A DNA stretch of 9,693 nucleotides from an uncultured Tessaracoccus sp. (GTDB lineage Bacteria; Actinomycetota; Actinomycetes; Propionibacteriales; Propionibacteriaceae): NCBI RefSeq assembly GCF_947255005.1, contig NZ_CAMYFI010000076.1, positions 1-9,693 of the forward strand. Direction: 5' to 3'. The notes under the pieces were generated by a model, which saw only the letters and a program-made list of their open reading frames with translations, did not search any database and was not told the origin of the DNA. The translations under genes and the position numbers were made by a program. The stretch's first letter is position 1; the number at the start of each line of letters is the position of its first letter. Positions 1 through 6,230 of the stretch are shown here, one piece after another.

Positions 1-20
1 GCCGCGAGTATCCAACATGA

Positions 21-52
21 AAGCCCCCAGAAACCGGGGTTTCTAGGGGCTT
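21..52. terminator. Strong hairpin, probable (bidirectional) terminator
   Basis: The arms AAGCCCC(C)AGAAAC and GTTTCT(A)GGGGCTT pair over about 13-14 base pairs with one C/A mismatch and a four-base loop. On the plus strand the hairpin is followed by TTGG, and on the minus strand by TTTCAT, so the T-run is slightly better for transcription coming from the right. It most likely ends a transcript of a gene to the left of the window or isolates the island from it. No gene next to it on the left is visible. Confidence 0.6.
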
Positions 53-425
53 GGCTGTGTTGTGAAATTGTGAGATTTTCCATCAATCCCTGACTAGGCC
101 CAATGGAGGGTCTCCGGTGGGTGTGTGTCCCTAGCCAGAAGCCTGATTGTCCACGACGCTCTGGGTGCGTCTTGCAGTCACCCTGTGCCCCAGTATCCTT
201 CGACCCCCTGTCCGGGTTGGGTGGGGAGAGCAGAGGCTCCGATGAGTGCTCGACGCTGCGCCGGGGCCGGGGGAGTATCTCAGCCAATCCCCTGACTAGG
301 CACTAAACAACCTCGCCGGTGACCTCCCGTACGTCATACCAAGCGAAAACCGTACAGCACGTCAGACAGAATTGTCAGTCCTTCGTGGGAACCTTGTCGT
401 GAGACGAAGGGAGGAGGTGAACAGG
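53..425. other. Gene-poor leader region
   Basis: I see no convincing gene in this stretch. The only open frame of any length (103-306, plus) has a composition unlike a folded protein and no good ribosome binding site. The region contains two near-identical 16-17 bp direct repeats, listed separately. Its right end contains the ribosome binding site of the gene at 426. Its GC-rich, T-poor sequence gives no confident promoter. Confidence 0.4.
84..301. repeat. Pair of 16/17 bp direct repeats flanking about 185 bp
   Basis: CAATCCCTGACTAGGC at 84-99 recurs as CAATCCCCTGACTAGGC at 285-301, differing only by one extra C. The two copies are in the same orientation and flank non-coding sequence. This could be the trace of a recombination site, of a small duplication, or of paired protein-binding sites. 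Nothing else in the window carries a third copy that I can find. Confidence 0.5.
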
Positions 426-650
426 ATGGCCAAGGGAAACATCGAGACGTACTACGAGGACGGGCAGTGGAAGAACCGACCTCAGGGCAACCAGCGGGCC
501 AGCAACGTCCATGACAACAAGTCAGCAGCACAGTCGGTGGGTAGAGGCATGGCGAAGGACCGGGGCGTCGAGCACGTCATCAAGAAGAGAGACGGCACCA
601 TCGGGGAGAAGAACTCCTATGGGCGGGACAAGCACCCACCCAAGGGCTAA
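426..650 (+). CDS. DUF2188-like small protein
   Basis: This is a 74-residue, very hydrophilic protein. The segment around residues 1-60 (MAKGNIETYYEDGQWKN, then GNQRASNVHDNK, then a GRGMAKDRGVEHVIKKRDGTI stretch broken by charged residues, then KNSYGRD) matches the DUF2188 pattern I know: an aromatic-rich first strand, an alanine/glutamine helix, and a DGTI-x-x-KNSYG ending. DUF2188 proteins are small, soluble and of unknown function. The start is set by an excellent Shine-Dalgarno sequence (GGAGGAGGTG at about 410-419) seven bases before the ATG; longer in-frame starts upstream lack one. It is followed by an inverted repeat at 655-703 and therefore probably forms a single-gene transcript. 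Family assignment is from recognition of the motif pattern; function is unknown. Confidence 0.85.
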   Translation: MAKGNIETYYEDGQWKNRPQGNQRASNVHDNKSAAQSVGRGMAKDRGVEHVIKKRDGTIGEKNSYGRDKHPPKG

Positions 651-654
651 GCCG

Positions 655-703
655 CAAGAGGGAGGATCTCGTCACCAGTTGGGTACCGAGGCCCTCCCTC
701 TTG
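655..703 (+). terminator. 11-bp inverted repeat after the DUF2188-like gene
   Basis: CAAGAGGGAGG at 655-665 is perfectly complementary to CCTCCCTCTTG at 693-703, with a 27-base spacer. It begins five bases after the stop codon of the gene at 426. There is no T-run, which is common for actinobacterial terminators. It could also protect the 3' end of the message. The long loop lowers confidence in a simple terminator. Confidence 0.5.
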
Positions 704-772
704 GCTGCTCGTGGAGTTGAGCGGTTCCACCGCGATCTGGTAGGTCGGTGGGCTCGGCTCCAAGTTTGGCGA

Positions 773-1402
773 ATGCCTTACGTCGTCAAACGCTCGTCAC
801 TAGGGCTTACACGCGAGATCGTGAACACTGACAAGTTCAACCCGCAGCCTGCGCTGCCATATAACCTCCGAGTACTCGACTTCCAGAGTGCAATGCAGGA
901 TGTCTATGACTTCTTCTATGACGTGAATCGTCACTTCGCGGATCGCAGCCTGCCGCGCTTGGACGACATGCTGAGGCCCGCAATTTGCTCAGGTCTGATC
1001 TCCGACATGCTCACGGAGTCGTTGGCCAAGCATTCTCGGTCGCTGACTGTCAATGCTTACTTCAATGGGCATCCTGATTTGCTGGTCAAAGGTATTTACC
1101 CGGATGACTCGGTTCAATCCGGCACCCAGGGTGTGGAAGTGAAGTCCACACGGAAGAGGGGCGGCGCCGTGGATACTCATGGAGGGCGGGATCAGTGGAT
1201 GGCCGTCTTCGTCTACCAAGTTGATTCCGCGACACAGCCTGCTGTCAGTCGCGCTCCCATGCGGTTTACCGAGGTCTATCTCAACGAGGTTCGGGCAGAC
1301 GATTTCCGCCGGAATGAAAGAGGGGACCTCGGGACGCGAACGTCGACACTGGATCGCGATGGGATCGCGCGGCTTCGCGAGGGATGGGTCTATCTAGCCT
1401 AG
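773..1402 (+). CDS. PD-(D/E)XK restriction endonuclease (type II, predicted)
   Basis: This 209-residue protein has a recognisable nuclease core. After a hydrophobic strand, HPD at residues 100-102 leads into a variable loop, then VEVKST at 121-126. This gives D102, E122 and K124 as the metal-binding and catalytic residues of a PD-X(n)-E-X-K motif. A basic stretch (KSTRKRGG) and QWMAVFVYQVD follow, as is usual after the core. The neighbour is a convergent DNA methyltransferase whose stop codon overlaps this one (shared CTAG at 1399-1402), so the most likely role is double-strand cleavage of unmethylated sites in a type II restriction-modification system. Specificity cannot be read from the sequence. 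The ATG at 773 is chosen because the nuclease begins naturally there; an in-frame TTG at 701 would add 24 residues inside the upstream hairpin. No strong ribosome binding site precedes 773. No break is visible. Confidence 0.75.
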   Translation: MPYVVKRSSLGLTREIVNTDKFNPQPALPYNLRVLDFQSAMQDVYDFFYDVNRHFADRSLPRLDDMLRPAICSGLISDMLTESLAKHSRSLTVNAYFNGHPDLLVKGIYPDDSVQSGTQGVEVKSTRKRGGAVDTHGGRDQWMAVFVYQVDSATQPAVSRAPMRFTEVYLNEVRADDFRRNERGDLGTRTSTLDRDGIARLREGWVYLA

Positions 1403-2554
1403 TGGCAGTCCCGGACGGACAAAGCTGTGAGCCGAGGGATGGACTCTTTCGCCAGCTCGAAGTAGGCGGGGTCGGTTTCGATGCCAATGCTCCGGTAGCC
1501 GACAGCATTCGCCGCTGCCAAAGTAGACCCTGAGCCCGCGAAGGGGTCGAGAACAACTCCCTCCCCTAATGGAAGGATCGCACGCACCACTTGTCGCAAG
1601 AACTGTTGTGGTTTCAATGATGGGTGATTGGCGAGCCGCTTCTCCCTGGCATTCGTTGGCGCTGAACGAATCACGTCGCCAAACGGCTTGTCTTCAGAGA
1701 TGCGACGTAACCCCCCAGTGCCCCACTTTCGAAGATTATTCGCGGCAGTACCTTCAAGAGGACGTCGGAAGAGAAGCCACGGTTCCCACTGGCTGCGAGG
1801 CATCATGGAGACATCACGGAACTCTTCGTGAGCGTTCTTGGGGCGGTCCCCGCCCCGCATCGTTTGCACCAGCCGCACGACTTCTCCCCTCCGCTCCAAG
1901 CCCGCCTGTTGTAGAGCCCACGAGATTCGATGGGAAACGAGTGGGTTTGCGGCCATGAGCAGATGGGCTCCTGGTACCATGACACGCAGCAAGCGCTCCC
2001 CAACCTCGCGAAAGAATGTGTCGAGTCTTTCGAGCTCGGCAGTAGATAATGTCGTGAATCGCGGCAAAGGCGACCTTAGATGACCGTCGAAGGACGGAGG
2101 GATGCGCCAGACTCCCCCGCGCCCGCTGCGGAGCTTCAATTGTTCCTCAGGAGTGTATTCGGTGAGCCCATAGGGGGGGGTCCGTGACGACTCCCTGGAT
2201 TGTGTTTTCAGGCTGTTCTCGGAGCCACTCGTTGGCTCCTTGGAGGTGGAGTGTGGCGTCTTGAAAGCGAAAGACCCCCTCGGGGTCATCGTGCTCACTA
2301 TTTGAGAGCGGACGTTCAATCCAGTCGATACTGGTCTGGGCGTATCGGTGGCGGTAACGCCCCCGCGACGTTCGCTCGACTGCATCGCGTCGGAGTCGAA
2401 GGCTTGAGCTGATGGACGACGGGGCCACCTTCGAGCCCAATCTTGCAGAGACCTTGGCAGTGATCTCAGTGAGCGAGAGGTCGTTTGGGGAAGCCTCGCT
2501 GAGCACGGCATCTACCGCGTCTCGGACATGGCCGGGCTTATTGAGTTGGTGCAT
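1399..2554 (-). pseudogene. Beta-class DNA methyltransferase, frameshifted in the DPPY motif
   Basis: If one base is removed, this encodes about 384 residues. Residues 1 to about 75 resemble a winged-helix DNA-binding domain (predicted helices around residues 9-20 and 28-38, then a basic RLRRDAVERTSRGRYR hairpin). Residues 122-128 carry catalytic motif IV (VTDPPY), and the C-terminal part carries the SAM-binding motif (LDPFAGSGST, about residues 335-344) followed by GIETDPAYFELA. Catalytic motif before SAM motif is the beta order, used by N6-adenine and N4-cytosine enzymes; DPPY favours adenine. The minus strand has eight Cs (plus 2173-2180) where seven keep the frame, so translation from 2554 leaves frame after DPP and stops at 2147 (135 residues, no SAM motif). 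GAGGAG lies about ten bases before the ATG. The partner is the convergent nuclease. The break may be phase variation, a real mutation, or a homopolymer sequencing error. Confidence 0.8.
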
Positions 2555-2587
2555 GCAGCTACGGCTCCTCGATACTATGCCTTATTT

Positions 2588-2616
2588 TCTCTAGTCTAAT
2601 GACGTCCAGACGTCAA
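2588..2616 (-). promoter_or_regulatory. Candidate promoter of the methyltransferase gene
   Basis: On the minus strand TTGACG (plus 2611-2616) is a near-consensus -35 hexamer, followed after 17 bases by TAGAGA (plus 2588-2593), a poor -10 hexamer. The position, about 35-60 bases before the methyltransferase ATG, is right. The -35 lies within the inverted repeat at 2600-2615, which suggests repression by whatever binds there. Confidence 0.4.
2600..2615. promoter_or_regulatory. Perfect palindromic operator-like site
   Basis: TGACGTC-CA-GACGTCA is a perfect seven-base inverted repeat with a two-base spacer. It sits 46 bases upstream of the methyltransferase start and covers part of the candidate -35 element. 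Such a site fits a dimeric regulator. Candidates are the winged-helix domain of the methyltransferase itself (autoregulation is known for some type II methyltransferases) or the HTH protein encoded at 3171. Which one binds cannot be told from the sequence. Confidence 0.55.
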
Positions 2617-2634
2617 AGCAATGGCTCTTGGGCC

Positions 2635-2666
2635 TCTGTGGAGAACTTTCTTCAGAAGTCCACAGA
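2635..2666. promoter_or_regulatory. 8-bp inverted repeat in the divergent intergenic region
   Basis: TCTGTGGA at 2635-2642 is complementary to TCCACAGA at 2659-2666 with a 16-base spacer. The spacer also contains CTTC-A-GAAG (2650-2658). It lies between the methyltransferase and the operon beginning at 2779. It could be an operator or an RNA hairpin; there is no T-run that would make it a clear terminator. Confidence 0.35.
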
Positions 2667-2742
2667 TGAGGATTCTCGCGCCCCGCTGGTACTGATTGGG
2701 TGTAATCTACTCAGCTCATCAGCACGACCCTGTAGTTCAGAG

Positions 2743-2772
2743 TCGCCTAGACGGTATGGGTGAGTTAGGCGA
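2743..2772. promoter_or_regulatory. Inverted repeat just upstream of the 2779 operon
   Basis: TCGCCTA at 2743-2749 pairs with TAGGCGA at 2766-2772, spaced by 16 bases. TGAGT (2761-2765) and ACTCA (2775-2779) form an overlapping second repeat. The spacing equals that of the repeat at 2635-2666 but the sequences differ. It covers the region directly before the first possible start of the operon, so binding here would be expected to affect transcription or initiation. Confidence 0.35.
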
Positions 2773-2778
2773 TGACTC

Positions 2779-3180
2779 ATGGGCCTGGTGTGGTTAAATG
2801 AACGGGTGTCTACAGTGAATGCGTCGCCGGTCATCGGGGATGTCTACCGTTGTGCCCCCAGTACGTCCGTGAATGGTGATGTGCATGGCTCGAATGGCCG
2901 ACTTTGCGGCACGGTTGAAGTCACGAGTCGGTCGGTCATGACTTTGACGAGGACGAGGCATCCCGAGCCAGGGGCTCGAAAGTTGGAGTCGCCGCGGCAT
3001 CCGGAGATCGGGCTTACTGATGAAGGATTCTGGACGGATCAGAATCAACGTCCTTTGGCTCGCGCGTGGTTGAGTGATGCGTCCAAGTGTGACTACACTG
3101 GTAAGCTGCCTGAATCTGAGACGGATGCACTGGTGCGCTTCTGGGAGGCTACCAAGCTATTGGGGCGAAGATGCCTGTAG
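2779..3180 (+). CDS. Small protein of unknown function, first gene of HTH-peptidase operon
   Basis: I do not recognise this protein. The frame encodes up to 133 residues. It has no obvious membrane segment or catalytic motif. The C-terminal 80 residues look most like a folded protein (LTDEGFWTDQNQRPLARAWL, then a CDYTGKLPESETDALVRFWEATKLL helix-like end, shown here only in part as DALVRFWEATKLL). The start is uncertain: ATG at 2779, GTG at 2815 and ATG at 2938 are all in frame, and none has a strong ribosome binding site. The N-terminal part has a less convincing composition, so the shorter form from 2938 (80 residues) is possible. Its stop codon overlaps the ATG of the next gene by ten bases (3171-3180), which implies translational coupling. 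It may be an antitoxin or accessory partner of the two genes downstream, but this is inference from position. Confidence 0.5.
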   Translation: MGLVWLNERVSTVNASPVIGDVYRCAPSTSVNGDVHGSNGRLCGTVEVTSRSVMTLTRTRHPEPGARKLESPRHPEIGLTDEGFWTDQNQRPLARAWLSDASKCDYTGKLPESETDALVRFWEATKLLGRRCL

Positions 3181-4064
3181 ATACTTCGGATGTCTTTGGT
3201 GTTCCTTTTGACCTCCCTGAAGGACAGTCGTCCGACGCTGCCTCGGTGGGGGATGTTTGGGTTCTCAGCGCTGATGGTAGGGAAACCGGCGTTGTCCTTG
3301 TAGCAGCCGTGCGGCCTAATCATGTGTTGGCGTGGCCGATTACCAATCCATCTTTACATGCAACCGCGCCCGCCTTCCAGATTATGCTCCCGACTGGCGA
3401 GCGTCTGGTGGTGTGGCCCGATGCTGAGTTTGGCCTGTCGATGGCTGCGCTAGATCGAAGGTTGGCTTCCGCCGTGCTCAATGATCGAACTCTGCGATCA
3501 ATTCGATGGTCCATGCCGTCAGGAGAGGTCGTCGAGGGCGTACAGACCTGTCCCATGAGCGAATCAGAAGAGGCGGAGGCTGCGTTTGCTGCCGTTTGTC
3601 TGTCGGCATGGTCCATGGGTGATTGGTCGTGGCCCAATGCTCATGAGGGTGTTGGGGTGATCCGACAGGAGGTACTCCGTGAAGCTGGAGTCGAAGCACG
3701 CGACTTGGCGCGCCAGCTCGACGTTAAGCCGTTGAGAGCTTCTGGGCTGGCTCGCGGGGAGAAAGTTCCGGACCGCGATGAGATAGCTCGGATGATTCAA
3801 CTCTTTCCAGAGGGGACTACCCCGATGGACATTCTGAGGCCACCAGACGGAGACGAGGCCCAAGTGCTTTCAATGCCCGAGTTCAAAGAGCGTATCCGGC
3901 ATTTGGCATTGGTACGCAGTCTCAACGAATCTGAGGCAAGGTCTCAGGTCTGGGAAGCAGCTCGCTCGAATGCTGCGCGACAATCAGCGCACGTTAATCA
4001 AGTCGAGGCCGCCCGGGCTCGCGTGGCCTACGCCATTGAAAGTCTCTTGGCAGGGCATGAATGA
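3171..4064 (+). CDS. Helix-turn-helix protein with extra N-terminal domain, paired with ImmA/IrrE
   Basis: This 297-residue protein has three visible parts. Residues 27 to about 115 form a beta-rich segment (VGDVWVLSADGRETGVVLVA, then VLAWPIT, then an IMLPTGERLVVW strand). This is reminiscent of the small barrel of MazF/PemK-like proteins, but the similarity is weak. Residues about 165-212 look like a Cro/CI-type helix-turn-helix: REAGVEARDLARQLDV followed by LRASGLARGEKVPDRDEIARM. Residues 235-297 are predicted to be helical and rich in alanine, arginine and glutamate, perhaps for dimerisation. The next gene starts within its stop codon (ATGA at 4061-4064), and HTH proteins directly followed by ImmA/IrrE peptidases are a recurrent arrangement. 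In ICEBs1, ImmA cleaves its partner repressor ImmR. This protein is the likely substrate or regulator here. HTH call is moderate; barrel call is tentative. Confidence 0.65.
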   Translation: MPVDTSDVFGVPFDLPEGQSSDAASVGDVWVLSADGRETGVVLVAAVRPNHVLAWPITNPSLHATAPAFQIMLPTGERLVVWPDAEFGLSMAALDRRLASAVLNDRTLRSIRWSMPSGEVVEGVQTCPMSESEEAEAAFAAVCLSAWSMGDWSWPNAHEGVGVIRQEVLREAGVEARDLARQLDVKPLRASGLARGEKVPDRDEIARMIQLFPEGTTPMDILRPPDGDEAQVLSMPEFKERIRHLALVRSLNESEARSQVWEAARSNAARQSAHVNQVEAARARVAYAIESLLAGHE

Positions 4065-5104
4065 GTCTTCCATTGGTTTTGTCGCCACGAAGTTGGGATC
4101 TTCAGAAAAATATCGTTGCGGCCAGCCAGTGCCTTCGTGAGGAACTAGCTCGCCGTTACCCAGGGGTCATGGAAATCGTGGCACGCAGCCCGCAGGCAGC
4201 GCTTGAGAGTGTGCCTGATGTTGAGGTGCGGTGGACTGCCGGGCCCCCGAAGGGGGCTTGTGAGTTGGGCGGCGTATATGACGGGGACCGTGAGCCGCCG
4301 CTGATTACCGTTAGACGATTTGAGAACGATAAGCGAAATAACTTTACTTGTTTGCACGAACTTGGACATCACCTGTTGGCTCAGAATGAAGAGTGGCAGT
4401 ACGACGTCCTGCCTACCCTTGGTCCGGATGCACGTCGCCGAGTTGAAGAGAAGATCGTCAATGACTTTGCGGCGTCGCTGCTCATATCGGACACCGATGT
4501 CGAGCTGCACTTGGGTTCGGGGGTGAGCGCTCGTGGGATTATCTCGCTCATTCAGCAGACCCATGCGTCGGCAACGTTGTGCTGCATCCGCGCTCTGCAT
4601 CGTCCTGGCGAACGACTCATCATGCTGGCTGACCTCGGTGGGCGCATTAGGTGGTCTGGTTCCAGCGGTTCGCCGTATAACCCCGGAAGGAAGGTGAAGC
4701 AGCCCGCCCTCCTGCGAGCGATTGAGCGCGCCCAAGAAGATGCGGGTGAACATACGATAGTGGGCGGCGAAGGTATTCGCTATTCCACAGGCAACTCTAA
4801 TACCGATATCAGCCTCAACGTGGCCCTCCACGATGCGCTGGCAGTCGCCGTCGTCACTTCGACGCGCCCCCAGTCGAGGGGCTGGGTTGACGGGGGCTGG
4901 GAAGAAATCTGTGAGCAATGCGGGTCAGGGTTTCTGATTGACACCTCTCCCGGGCATTGCGCGAAATGTGATGCTTGGAAGTGCCCCCATTGTCGGACGT
5001 GTGGCTGCGTTGTGGACAACGCCGTCTGTTGCATGAAGTGCTTCTTGCAACTCTCCGTGGCAGAGGCAGCGACTGGGCAGACCCAACATGAGGAATGCCC
5101 TTGA
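4061..5104 (+). CDS. ImmA/IrrE-type metallopeptidase with cysteine-rich C-terminus
   Basis: The 347-residue protein carries a zinc-peptidase motif HELGH at residues 99-103 (TCLHELGHHLLAQ), followed by VEEKIVNDFAASLLI (128-142). There the glutamate of E-x-x-x-N-x-F-A is the usual third zinc ligand of the ImmA/IrrE (M78, formerly DUF955) family. The two histidines and the glutamate are intact, so it should be active. Beyond the usual domain there is a middle segment of unknown role (about 180-275). The tail has eleven cysteines (284, 287, 300, 303, 308, 311, 314, 316, 323, 324, 327) in C-x-x-C pairs, consistent with zinc-ribbon or treble-clef-like modules for nucleic acid or protein binding. 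It overlaps the upstream HTH gene by four bases (ATGA), so the two are co-translated. The expected job is regulated cleavage of the HTH partner or another regulator in response to stress or DNA damage. The cytoplasm is the expected location; there is no signal peptide. Confidence 0.85.
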   Translation: MSLPLVLSPRSWDLQKNIVAASQCLREELARRYPGVMEIVARSPQAALESVPDVEVRWTAGPPKGACELGGVYDGDREPPLITVRRFENDKRNNFTCLHELGHHLLAQNEEWQYDVLPTLGPDARRRVEEKIVNDFAASLLISDTDVELHLGSGVSARGIISLIQQTHASATLCCIRALHRPGERLIMLADLGGRIRWSGSSGSPYNPGRKVKQPALLRAIERAQEDAGEHTIVGGEGIRYSTGNSNTDISLNVALHDALAVAVVTSTRPQSRGWVDGGWEEICEQCGSGFLIDTSPGHCAKCDAWKCPHCRTCGCVVDNAVCCMKCFLQLSVAEAATGQTQHEECP

Positions 5105-5220
5105 CCTCCTGAATGTCGTCGGCCCAGCGAACGCTTCCGCTGCTCTTGTCTCTGGAGCGCTGCTTCACCCAGCCTCCTCTCCTGCACTACGTTCCTGCAC
5201 AAGGGAAGAAGGAGAGACCG

Positions 5221-5640
5221 ATGGACGACAAGGAACACCGTAGGCCAGCAACACCGAGGGAGATGCTCCTCGACCGTCGTCCGCGCACCGAGGACTGGAC
5301 GTGGTTTGAGCGGCATGTGGCCGAGGACGGATCGGGCTTGCCGTGGAGCCTGCGGGTGGCGTTCGCGACGTGCCGGGCGGTGCATCAAGCCATGCTGGCC
5401 CTCAGCGAAGAGCATCCGGGCCGTGCTCGGCACTTGGAGATGTACGACCTCCTTGCCTCCGAGGTGGGGATCAAGGAGCGCACCCTGCGACGGATCGCCT
5501 ACGGGGAGCGGTGGTCAACACTGCCGGAGCTTGACTCGCTTGCCCAGCATCCGTGCACTCGGGAGCACCTCGAACAGTGCTTGCAAGACATGAACGCAAA
5601 CCTGCTACCGTCCAGGCCAAGCTTGGCCTGGGGACCGTAA
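5221..5640 (+). CDS. Unknown protein with possible helix-turn-helix
   Basis: This 139-residue protein is not one I recognise. ATG 5221 is chosen because AAGGAGAG lies about seven bases upstream; an in-frame start at 5113 would add an unlikely, leader-like extension. Residues about 74-108 (MYDLLASEVGIKERTLRRIA, then YGERWSTLPELDSL) look like a helix-turn-helix: a helix, a glycine turn, then a basic RTLRR recognition helix. Residues 43-62 form an amphipathic helix. The last codons contain a perfect 20-bp palindrome (5612-5631). The following gene starts 17 bases after the stop, so the two form one unit. It is 116 bases from the peptidase gene and could be either a separate transcript or the operon's continuation. 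A regulatory role is inferred only from the HTH. Confidence 0.65.
   Translation: MDDKEHRRPATPREMLLDRRPRTEDWTWFERHVAEDGSGLPWSLRVAFATCRAVHQAMLALSEEHPGRARHLEMYDLLASEVGIKERTLRRIAYGERWSTLPELDSLAQHPCTREHLEQCLQDMNANLLPSRPSLAWGP
5612..5631. promoter_or_regulatory. Perfect 20-bp palindrome at a gene junction
   Basis: CCAGGCCAAG is followed immediately by its exact reverse complement CTTGGCCTGG. It lies inside the last coding residues of the gene at 5221 and ends 26 bases before the next start codon. A related CCAAGCCAGG follows at 5643-5652, directly at the ribosome binding site of the next gene. As RNA it could fold with, or compete with, that second copy and control translation of the downstream gene. 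As DNA it could be a protein-binding site. Confidence 0.5.
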
Positions 5641-5657
5641 CCCCAAGCCAGGAAGGC

Positions 5658-6113
5658 ATGGAACGCGATTGGTTTGCACGGTTGGAGGAAGACCTCCACA
5701 GCAAGATCAGCTTGCTGTCCTACCGTCAGGCCAGACAGCGAGCGCTGCGATTGCCTCGTGAAGGGAATACCGACTGGGGCGCAGTGTCCCGCGCACTGAC
5801 CACCGATTGGGGGACCCTCCCCCGATGGGAGCCGACCGTTCCTGAACAGCTTCGATCTGTTGGCCTGAGCCTTGCCCAAAAGGTTCGGGAGGCGATGGAA
5901 GGCAGGGAGCCTGAGCGACTGTCTGCCATTCATCGTCGGGTGGCAGCACTCGTCACCGAGGTTCAAAAGGATCACGGTCTCGACCCAAAGCCTCTCTCGT
6001 CCGCGCAGACCAGCGCAGCCTTGCGCTACCTGCGCAAGCGCGGAGAGGTGGCAACCGATGAGCAGAACTACCACTCGCTCGTCGCACGTCATCATCAACA
6101 GCAGAAGGAGTAG
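5658..6113 (+). CDS. Unknown hydrophilic, mostly helical protein
   Basis: This 151-residue protein is not recognised. It is charged and lacks membrane segments. The N-terminal half (MERDWFARLEEDL, then LSYRQARQRALRLP) is predicted to be helical, a tryptophan-containing linker follows (about residues 38-58), and a basic helical C-terminus ends in a histidine/glutamine-rich tail. AGGAAGG at 5650-5656 precedes the ATG at only a few bases, and a longer in-frame start at 5553 lies inside the upstream gene, so 5658 is the more natural start. It is 17 bases downstream of the gene at 5221 and has similar base composition, so they are likely translated from one message. No catalytic motif can be seen. 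The pair may be a two-component toxin-antitoxin or regulatory unit, but this is speculation. Confidence 0.6.
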   Translation: MERDWFARLEEDLHSKISLLSYRQARQRALRLPREGNTDWGAVSRALTTDWGTLPRWEPTVPEQLRSVGLSLAQKVREAMEGREPERLSAIHRRVAALVTEVQKDHGLDPKPLSSAQTSAALRYLRKRGEVATDEQNYHSLVARHHQQQKE

Positions 6114-6230
6114 TACCTAACCATGAATCCGCGCACTTGGGCGCGCCGCACAAAAGAAGAAGCCCTCAAGATCAGCAATCGCAAGGGCTACCTACAAGGT
6201 CTTGGAATCACCTCAGAGGTAGCTTACGCA

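Noticed and set aside
103..306. Short open frame in the left non-coding region
   Set aside because: No ribosome binding site and no protein-like pattern; it covers the second direct repeat.
4145..4918. Minus-strand open frame of 257 codons
   Set aside because: It is antisense to the peptidase, which has an intact HELGH motif in the other strand.
5499..6098. Minus-strand open frame of 199 codons opposite the 5221 and 5658 genes
   Set aside because: Unlike the plus-strand frames it has no ribosome binding site and its composition is that of a shadow.
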